From NCBI GenBank assembly GCA_028641055.1, contig CM054062.1, positions 26,966,808 to 27,030,807 of the forward strand: a stretch of DNA of 64,000 nt. Direction: 5' to 3'. The notes under the pieces were generated by a model. The model did no database searches. It was not told the DNA's origin and was given only the letters and a program-made list of their open reading frames with translations. Source of the DNA: Alopecurus myosuroides. Lineage: Eukaryota > Streptophyta > Magnoliopsida > Poales > Poaceae. Positions within the stretch are counted from its first letter, which is position 1; each line of letters begins with the position of its first letter. Of this stretch, positions 58,801 through 64,000 are shown piece by piece. Made by a program: the position numbers and the translations under genes.

Positions 58801-59318
58801 GTAACATTTTCTTTTAGTCCAACAATAAGGCCACTTTTGTGAAGACTTTGCAAAGTTCTCATGTTGACATGGGATAGGCGGCGATGCCACAACCATCCCA
58901 AGTCCGCCTTCTCGAAAAGACACATTGCTTGAGTGTTGGTTGACTTCGAAAAGTCCACCACATACAACTCATTTTCAACATGTCCCACGTGAACGACGTC
59001 AAGAGTCTTGCTTCTCAAAAGGACCACAATATCACCATCAAAGAAGACGGAAAGACCCATCTTACTAAGAGAACGGACGGAAAGTAAATTGTAACCAAGG
59101 GATTCGACAAGCATGACGTTCACGATAGTGATATCGGGAGCCACCACAACCTTGCCAAATCCGGATACCTTAGACTTGGACGAGTCCCCATAGGTGACGG
59201 TTGCTTGGATGTCATTTGGTTGCAACTCCGTCACAAGTTCTTTGCTTCCGGTCATATGATTAGTGCATCCACTATCAAGAATCCATTTAGTCCCACCGGA
59301 AGCATAGTCCTGCAAGAG
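55890..59318 (-). CDS. Copia B pol: protease, integrase, reverse transcriptase, RNase H
   Basis: About 1,141 codons without a stop; the frame continues upstream into gag, and the first codon usually listed (59315) is TTG, so no ATG starts it. Domains by residue: aspartic protease [13 protein letters not shown] (~12); GAG-pre-integrase zinc region [10 protein letters not shown] ... CRSC; integrase catalytic HVDLFG (~208), MSDNGSEF (~272) and GVAERKNR (~308) giving D,D35E; RVT_2 with [14 protein letters not shown] and [20 protein letters not shown] and catalytic YVDD (~823, plus 56836-56847); RNase [19 protein letters not shown] (~985) to a C-terminus ending VIDSRSLT. Supplies all enzymes for retrotransposition. 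All catalytic residues seen are intact. Translation must use a frame change from gag. Confidence 0.92.
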   Translation of the reverse strand, partial: LLQDYASGGTKWILDSGCTNHMTGSKELVTELQPNDIQATVTYGDSSKSKVSGFGKVVVAPDITIVNVMLVESLGYNLLSVRSLSKMGLSVFFDGDIVVLLRSKTLDVVHVGHVENELYVVDFSKSTNTQAMCLFEKADLGWLWHRRLSHVNMRTLQSLHKSGLIVGLKENVTFAKDRVCRSCVEGKMHDIVHKAKTIISSKRILELLHVDLFGAVPEASLGGKKYCLVIVDDYSRYTWVYFFKCKSETQQTIIDFSNEVQRQHNVQIMAIMSDNGSEFKNYTLNEFLSEEGIRHQYSATYTPQQNGVAERKNRTLLDMARTMLAEYSSPQYLWAEAISTACHSSNRLYIRKGLCKTPYEILTGNKPNVSYFRVFGCKCFYLIKGIRLSKFQSKTIEGIFVGYGAESHTYRVYDKASRIVIESCSVVFEENDGSQVAQFHVSNVDVEMPQEAIGRMGVGFFRPIEGHLMATREGLCSTQVEPSSTFEDQAKEPTTTPNREHIQDPPLIDQVTPQVVPTPLTNASQDQVQDHSSSSSSSQNEASVEDIVVDNVDDQGHDGQDGDPNDQDDQVSPPRNNEEIEARRINRIRRALKLIDAQDDKVLEDVQTRRSTRRQLAHFCEHQAHISMVEPNKVFEALEDSDWVEAMHDELNNFERNKVWRLVEKPKDCHNVIGTKWIFKNKQDENGIVIRNKARLVAQGYTQVEGIDFDETYAPVARLESIRILLAYASSHNFKLQQMDVKSAFLNGPLKEEVYVKQPPGFENLNFPNHVYKLDKALYGLKQAPRAWYEHLRELLDDRGFEVGKIDPTLFTKRVKGEIFICQLYVDDIIFGSTNQAFNNEFSKLMTDRFEMSMMGELKFFLGFEIKQLARGTFISQAKYTQDMLKRFNFQETKIKTTPMQVKCHLSRNPKGSKDVDQKLYRSMIGSLLYLCVSRPDIVLSVGVCARYQAAPKDCHLVAVHRIFRYLVHTPRFGLWYPKGAQFSLNGYTDSDWAGDQDDRKSTSGACQFLGRSLVSWSSKKQNCISLSTAEAEYVAAASACTQFLWMRQTLKEYGVHLDKVPLLCDNESAIKIAYNPVQHTRTKHIEIRHHFIRDHVARGDIALSYVPTKDNLADIFTKPLDDARFLFLRNELNVIDSRSLT

Positions 59319-59319
59319 A

Positions 59320-61905
59320 TCATTGACTAGAGTTAGGACCCAAGTTGGGTCCCTTCATGTTAGCAACAAGGGTCTTTGGAACCCATATAGTGTATTCAAT
59401 AAAACCCTCAATAGGACCAACATATTTAGCTTGCACAACACCATAATAATCAACATATAAGAAATGGTATGGGTTGTTAGTTCCCGCGGAGGTGCTACGA
59501 GTAGTGTTGTCCCTCATGACATTGCTACTTGAGGCACCATTGCTTGCTTGTGCGGGTGTGCTATGAGTAGGATTGTCCCTAATGACAATACCACCCGAAG
59601 CACCATTCTTGTTCTTCTTCTTGTTCTTCTTCTTCTTGTTCTTTTTCTTGGCTACATAGCCAAGACCTTGCTTGCCCACTTGTTGCCTTGGAGCACTCAA
59701 TTGTGATCTACAAATGACCACATTAGAGCTTGAGGCAACCACTTGTGGTGTGGCAAGCACCACCTTTTCAACTTGAGTGCTTTTGCCCTTGAGCCTTGCT
59801 AGCTCATCCTTCAACCTAGCATTTTCTTCAATAATATTTGCATGATCACAAGAAGAAGTAGAAGTGCTAGGATGGTTAAATTGAGGAAGTTGAGTTTGAA
59901 GTTGTTCATGCAACTCTTTGAGGGATGAGTGTTCGCTTTCCAACGCTTTGTGAGCAATGGTTAGCTTTTCAAACTCCTCGGTTAGTTTACCATGACCAAC
60001 CCCAAACTCTACTTTATACTTTTTAGCCTTTTTATATTTAGCAATAGCAAGATCACGTTCCTTAATGATTTTAGAGACAAGTTCATTATGGGTAGTTTCA
60101 ATAGTTTCAAGTTCATCTTCTAGAGAAACTCTACCATCATGTTCTTCTTCAAGAGTCATTGAGAGGGATGCAATTTCATCCGCATCCCTTCTCTCAATCT
60201 CACCTTTCTTCTCAAGAGACTCTTGGGCCTCTCCCAATTGCCTCATGAGATGCTCAAAGTACTTCTTGGTCTCCCCTTGCATGTTAGACATAAATCGGTC
60301 CAAAGAGGCCCTTTCCTCTTCTTCTCTAAGACTAGCAATATGTTCTAGTTCACTAGGGGTCTTAGAGTTAGGAGAAGATGATACCTCCGTGGTCTTAGCC
60401 ATGAAGCACTTGGCATTGCGTTGAGGAAGATTTTCATTGGGGGATTCAAAGAGAGATGACGAAGATGGAGTGGAAGCAATAGCTAGAGCGGCCACTTCAC
60501 TTGTGGTTTCTTCTTCTTCATCGCTCCCGGAATCATACTCCTCTTGAGTCAAGAGCACAAACTTGGTGGGGGTCTTCTTGTTGAAAGGTTTCTTCTTGAA
60601 GTGAGGTTTCTTGTATTCAACCTTGGACTTGTCCTTGCGGATGAGCTTCCCGCTATGGTTCTCTCTATTCTCATAGGGGCACTCCGCAATGAAGTGGTAC
60701 TTGTCTTGGCAATTGAAGCAAGATCTCACTCTTTGAGCCCCATCATTACCATACCGAGACTTGGTCTTTTCCTCAACAAATTTCTTGCCTTTTGGGGGAT
60801 TGTTCCAAAAAATTTGCACGGTGAGAGCAATTAGATCCTTTAGAACGGGATCATATTCTTGTTCCTTCAAAGGAGGCAATGCTTCTTCACCATCTTCATC
60901 ATTCTCAACTTCTCTTGGCAACACCTTGGCCTTCAAAGCAACGGAAGCTCCTTGATGCATCCCAATGGCCCTAGCACGGTTGTCAAGTGCATTCTTGGTT
61001 TGCACTTTGTAGGAGCTCAATTCTTGCATGACTTGGGTAGAGGTCATGATGGAGAAATCATGTCTCCCTTGAATGCTCTTCATATCCGTGCCCTCAAAAG
61101 GCATCACGGCAATTATGAACTTCCTCTTGATCCAAGCATCATCAATATGTGTTGCACCCGCATTAGAGAAAGCGGTGGCAAGAGATTTGAGCCTCCGATA
61201 CATGTCAACGTGATCTTCTCCATCACGCATGAAAAATCCTTCGGCCTCATTGGTCAAGGTGTCATAGCGATTTCTTTGCATGCTTTCATTCCCAACAAAC
61301 ATGATGACAAGTGCATCCCATGTTTCTTTGGCGGTGGAGAAGTGTTGAAGATGCGGCATGTGATTGGGGCCCACGGCTTGATGAAGGATGGATAAAGCGG
61401 TGTAATTGAGTTGGCAATCTACAACCTCTCTTCTTGTGAGATTCTTGGGATCATATGGCTTGTATCCATCACGAGTGATTCTCCAAAGATCTATACAAGA
61501 AGAGTTCAAGTGAGTCTCCATGTAGTATTGCCATTCACGAAAAGAATATGCATCAATTTTAGGTGGATCTCCCCTAGGAATTATATGAGGAAAAGGAATG
61601 GGAGGATCGGGAGAATATGAGCCTTCTACGGCATGATATCCTTCCTTTCCACTCGCACCCTTCTTAGAGGATTGTTCGGCGGAAGCAGTTTTAGGTGGTT
61701 CACCATCAACCCCAATCTTGGCACCCTCCGTTTCCGGAGGGGATGAGTCGACCACCTCCGGTTCCTTGGTTTTGAGGAGTGTTGTCATGAGTAGACGCAA
61801 CTCCTCAAATTTAGTGTCTATGGATGAGGTCAATGATTCTCTCAAAGCATTGAGATCATTCATGGACACATTTCCTTCGGACGGAGCGTCATCCTCATCA
61901 CCCAT
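59320..61905 (-). CDS. Copia B gag: capsid/nucleocapsid polyprotein (861 aa)
   Basis: ATG at 61905, 41 nt downstream of the PBS. Features in order: acidic N-terminus; UBN2/gag-like capsid region (about 110-290; [30 protein letters not shown]); a CCHC zinc knuckle [14 protein letters not shown] (~394); a long coiled-coil region (~500-700; [18 protein letters not shown]); a Lys/Asn-rich basic stretch (~755); and a C-terminus ending [20 protein letters not shown]. Longer than most Copia gags, as in Maximus/SIRE elements. Forms the virus-like particle that packages element RNA. Stop TGA at 59322-59320; pol lies in the +1 frame. Confidence 0.92.
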   Translation of the reverse strand: MGDEDDAPSEGNVSMNDLNALRESLTSSIDTKFEELRLLMTTLLKTKEPEVVDSSPPETEGAKIGVDGEPPKTASAEQSSKKGASGKEGYHAVEGSYSPDPPIPFPHIIPRGDPPKIDAYSFREWQYYMETHLNSSCIDLWRITRDGYKPYDPKNLTRREVVDCQLNYTALSILHQAVGPNHMPHLQHFSTAKETWDALVIMFVGNESMQRNRYDTLTNEAEGFFMRDGEDHVDMYRRLKSLATAFSNAGATHIDDAWIKRKFIIAVMPFEGTDMKSIQGRHDFSIMTSTQVMQELSSYKVQTKNALDNRARAIGMHQGASVALKAKVLPREVENDEDGEEALPPLKEQEYDPVLKDLIALTVQIFWNNPPKGKKFVEEKTKSRYGNDGAQRVRSCFNCQDKYHFIAECPYENRENHSGKLIRKDKSKVEYKKPHFKKKPFNKKTPTKFVLLTQEEYDSGSDEEEETTSEVAALAIASTPSSSSLFESPNENLPQRNAKCFMAKTTEVSSSPNSKTPSELEHIASLREEEERASLDRFMSNMQGETKKYFEHLMRQLGEAQESLEKKGEIERRDADEIASLSMTLEEEHDGRVSLEDELETIETTHNELVSKIIKERDLAIAKYKKAKKYKVEFGVGHGKLTEEFEKLTIAHKALESEHSSLKELHEQLQTQLPQFNHPSTSTSSCDHANIIEENARLKDELARLKGKSTQVEKVVLATPQVVASSSNVVICRSQLSAPRQQVGKQGLGYVAKKKNKKKKNKKKNKNGASGGIVIRDNPTHSTPAQASNGASSSNVMRDNTTRSTSAGTNNPYHFLYVDYYGVVQAKYVGPIEGFIEYTIWVPKTLVANMKGPNLGPNSSQ

Positions 61906-61945
61906 ACTTAAACTCTTAGGCGGTTAAGCCCGATAGAAGAGCCGA

Positions 61946-61958
61946 GGCTCTGATACCA
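61946..61958 (-). promoter_or_regulatory. Primer-binding site of Copia B (initiator tRNA-Met)
   Basis: Element strand TGGTATCAGAGCC, two nt from the 5' LTR edge. Confidence 0.93.
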
Positions 61959-62697
61959 ATTGAAAGTAAAGTATAGGCACCTAGAGGGGGGGTGAATAGG
62001 TGCTACGACCAATTTTAATTTTTCTTAAGATTTAGGCTTGACAAAAAGGTAAATTCTCTAGATTATGCAACTAGGGGTGAATTTACCTATATGACAAGGC
62101 AAGCAATTAAGGCAACTAGAACAACACTTAATGCAACTAGTACAACAATAAATGTAACAAGTACTAGGAGTAAATAGGGAGGAACGAGATAACCGATGGA
62201 AGCACACGGAGACACGATGTATTCCCGAGTTCCTCCTTGTTAAGGGAGTACGTCTCGTTGGAGGGGTGTGAGCTCGCCACGAAGGCCTACTCAACGCCAC
62301 AAAGGCCTCACCCTATTCTCCGATGAACTTCGCCACAAAGGCCTAGTTCACCTTCCACTATAGAACCCCTTTGAGGCGGGGATCGAATCCTTTACAAACA
62401 AGTTTGGGGCACACACCCACAACTTAATTGGGGGCTCCCAACACTCACAAATCACCAAGAGTAGCAAGAAGCCTAGGTTCTCCACATGAGGAAACCCTAG
62501 GCCAAGATTCCTCAAGCAAAAGAGAGGGGAAATGAAATCCGGTTGGTGAAGACGTAGATCGGGGCCTTCTCCTTCAATCCACCAAAGATCTAGGCTTTTG
62601 GGTGGATGGATTGGGAGATCTAGCAAGGTGGTTGAGCTTCAACAATGGAGTCTTTAAGTCTGGTCGAGCTAACTTGAGGTTGGTGGAGGGGAGGGGG

Positions 62698-62705
62698 TAT
62701 TTATA
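62698..62705 (-). promoter_or_regulatory. LTR TATA box of Copia B, 5' LTR
   Basis: TATAAATA on the element strand inside GGGGGTATTTATACCCCC. Being in the 5' LTR this is the likely promoter of the genomic RNA. Confidence 0.78.
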
Positions 62706-62750
62706 CCCCCCATAAATGCAAAGAGCCGTTGGAGCTTTTCTGGCGAAAAT

Positions 62751-63178
62751 CACACCGGAGACTCCGGTGTAAAGACCGGAGACTCCGGTCTGGGCCGGAG
62801 ACTCCGGACAGTTTCCGGTGTCCAATTTCTTCAGCGGATATTCACTCCGGAGACTCCGGTCTGGTAGACCGGAGACTCCGGTCTTGGTGCTTCGAAAAGG
62901 CGCAGAGGGTGTCTGTGGTCTTGCGAGCGAAGGGGAAATGTACTCACACCGGAGACTCCGGTAAGTATCCGGTAAGTCTCCGGTGTGGGTACAGTGCGCG
63001 ACACCATCCAGTCCTTAGCGAAAATCTTGGAAGAAGATCCCACACCGGAGACTCCGGACAGTCTCCGGTCACTCTCCGGTGTGGGTACAGTGCGCGACAC
63101 CAAAAAATTCCTTAGCGAAATCCCTGGAGCAAATATGCACACCGGAGACTCCGGTCTGGTAGACCGGAGACTCCGGCC
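62751..63178 (-). repeat. Palindrome cluster in the U3 of LTR-C (nine copies)
   Basis: Nine CCGGAGACTCCGG in about 430 bp, often paired as ..GGTCTG.TAGACC.. and in part embedded in a ~110-bp duplicated unit (GGTGTGGGTACAGTGCGCGA twice). Each copy is a 6-bp inverted repeat around one base. Confidence 0.9.
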
Positions 63179-63350
63179 TGGAGAAAATTCCAGAGAGCAG
63201 AGATTTTGGACAACAGCTCCTTTTTGTACCTCATCACCACAAATGATAATATGTTGAAGTAAACCCCTGAAATACATCAAACACCTATTAGATTACATGT
63301 GTTGTTAACAAACACCAAAACAAGATGATTTAAGCGCGTTTGCACTTTCA

Positions 63351-63355
63351 AACTC
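63351..63355 (+). repeat. 5-bp TSD (AACTC) of Copia B, right copy
   Basis: AACTC after GCACTTTCA, matching 41902-41906. Confidence 0.9.
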
Positions 63356-64000
63356 CTAGAATCAATGACATTTAGTTCATTCCTCAAGAACAAGAATCTT
63401 GCATTATCAAGTGGCTTCGTGAAAATATCCGCAAGATTGTCCTTGGTGGGCACATAAGATAGTGCAATATCCCCTCTTGCCACATGGTCTCGGATAAAAT
63501 GGTGGCGAATCTCAATGTGCTTCGTTCTTGTATGTTGCACGGGATTGTATGCAATCTTGATGGCACTTTCATTGTCACACAAAAGAGGCACCTTATCCAT
63601 ATGAACTCCATATTCCTTGAGATTTTGCCTCATCCATAGAAATTGAGTGCAAGCACTTGCGGCGGCTACATACTCGGCTTCGGCGGTGGAGAGAGATATG
63701 CAATTTTGCTTCTTGGATGACCAACTCACCAAGGACCTACCAAGAAATTGGCAAGCCCCAGAAGTGGACTTCCTATCATCTTGATCACCCGCCCAATCGG
63801 AATCCGTGTAGCCCTTGAGAGAAAATTGTGCCCCCTTTGGGTATCAAAAACCAAATCTTGGGGTATGAACCAAATAACGAAAGATCCTATGGACCGCCAC
63901 CAAGTGGCTATCCTTAGGAGTCGCTTGATACCTTGCACACACTCCTACACTCAAAACGATATCGGTCCTAGATGAACAAAGATAGAGCAAAGAACCAATC
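63351..64000 (-). pseudogene. Copia A pol, C-terminal RNase H portion (runs off right edge)
   Basis: Same reading as the end of the pol of [59 protein letters not shown] and [20 protein letters not shown] up to VIDSRSL, where the B insertion cuts the last two codons. A TGG-to-TGA change at about 63843-63845 (the tryptophan of LWYPKGAQ) is a nonsense mutation, so the pol of A is dead. The remaining codons T-stop lie at 41896-41901. Confidence 0.85.

Larger units (their letters stand above)
41907..63350 (-). mobile_element. Copia element B (Maximus/SIRE-like), young and apparently full-length
   Basis: 21.4 kb including the nested T; 12.0 kb without it. Parts on the minus strand: 5' LTR (63350-61961), PBS (61958-61946), gag (61905-59320), pol (59315-55890), internal promoter, spliced third ORF (55185-53198), PPT and 3' LTR (52753-41907, interrupted by T). 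LTRs are both 1,390 bp once T and one TSD copy are removed, and I see about five base differences, all right of the T insertion point. With gag, pol and third ORF without stops, B is a candidate autonomous element apart from the gag/pol frame change. Confidence 0.93.
61961..63350 (-). repeat. 5' LTR of Copia B (LTR-C)
   Basis: 1,390 bp with termini TGAAAGT...ACTTTCA. Uninterrupted copy of LTR-B and the reference for the pre-insertion site of T. Confidence 0.93.
37350..64000 (-). mobile_element. Copia element A (Maximus/SIRE-like), minus strand, runs off the right edge; split by Copia B
   Basis: 3' LTR 37350-38779, PPT, the third ORF (39217-41235) and the end of pol up to 41901; after the B insertion the rest of pol resumes at 63351 and leaves the window. 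The terminal inverted repeat TGAAAGT...ACTTTCA and the extra ORF between pol and 3' LTR place it in the Maximus/SIRE group of Copia. It is older than B: third ORF frameshifted and pol with a nonsense codon. Confidence 0.88.

Noticed and set aside
55954..61927. Plus-strand ORFs opposite gag and pol of Copia B
   Set aside because: Antisense frames of coding DNA with intact catalytic motifs on the minus strand.
62751..63178. CRISPR-like array of short palindromic repeats
   Set aside because: Repeats are only 13 bp, spacing is irregular, spacers are repeated and the context is a plant LTR.

Overview
This window is plant nuclear DNA, almost certainly from a large-genome cool-season grass (Pooideae; Triticeae, Avena or Lolium-like). 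The basis is a grass-type cinnamoyl-CoA-reductase-like gene, LTRs of the TGATACG type common in pooid Gypsy elements, a Maximus/SIRE-like Copia with an extra ORF, and very deep transposon nesting. The species cannot be fixed from sequence alone. I found no rRNA or canonical tRNA gene, no CRISPR array and no bacterial operon. The only host gene is the broken reductase at 5.0-6.8 kb; everything else I can interpret is transposon.

Layout. (1) 1-~5020: the 5' part of a minus-strand LINE (LINE-1) with an open ORF1 and an open ORF2 that runs off the left edge. It abuts the first visible exon of a plus-strand CCR-like gene (5025-6841) that has lost its 5' part. (2) 7.6-9.7 kb: an old plus-strand LINE (LINE-2), split by a 5'-truncated plus-strand LINE (LINE-4) with a 14-bp target-site duplication (TSD); removing the insert restores LINE-2's reading frame. 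(3) 9721-13904 and 36690-37349: the two halves of a decayed minus-strand LINE (LINE-3), separated by a 22.8-kb plus-strand Gypsy element (P, 13905-36689, TSD GGAGC). P is filled with minus-strand Gypsy material: an LTR fragment, a deleted element Q, and element R (15653-30899). R carries a decayed gag-pol and an extra ORF, and its gag is split by a 4,975-bp solo LTR (S, 24055-29029, TSD ACTTG). (4) 37350 to the right edge: minus-strand Copia A. Copia B (41907-63350, TSD AACTC) is inserted in the last codons of A's pol. B's 3' LTR is itself interrupted by T (42359-51810, TSD GGCAC), which has two ~4.48-kb LTRs around an interior of only 499 bp.

How the parts work together. Copia B looks young: its two 1,390-bp LTRs differ at about five positions by eye. 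It has gag, pol and a third ORF, so it is a candidate autonomous element. Its third ORF and that of A share a conserved start codon, a conserved intron and TATA-like boxes at matching positions. The same palindrome (CCGGAG-A/T-CTCCGG) that crowds the LTR U3 upstream of the LTR TATA box is repeated upstream of the internal start in B (one damaged copy in A) and inside the intron of both. This suggests the downstream gene has its own LTR-like promoter, and it is the most interesting structure here. T and S show very long LTRs with terminal hairpins; T has almost no interior and must be mobilised in trans if mobile.

Limits. All similarities are from reading the sequence and from family knowledge; no alignment, database or expression search was run. 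Family names are used only at clade level. Edges without a TSD are approximate.
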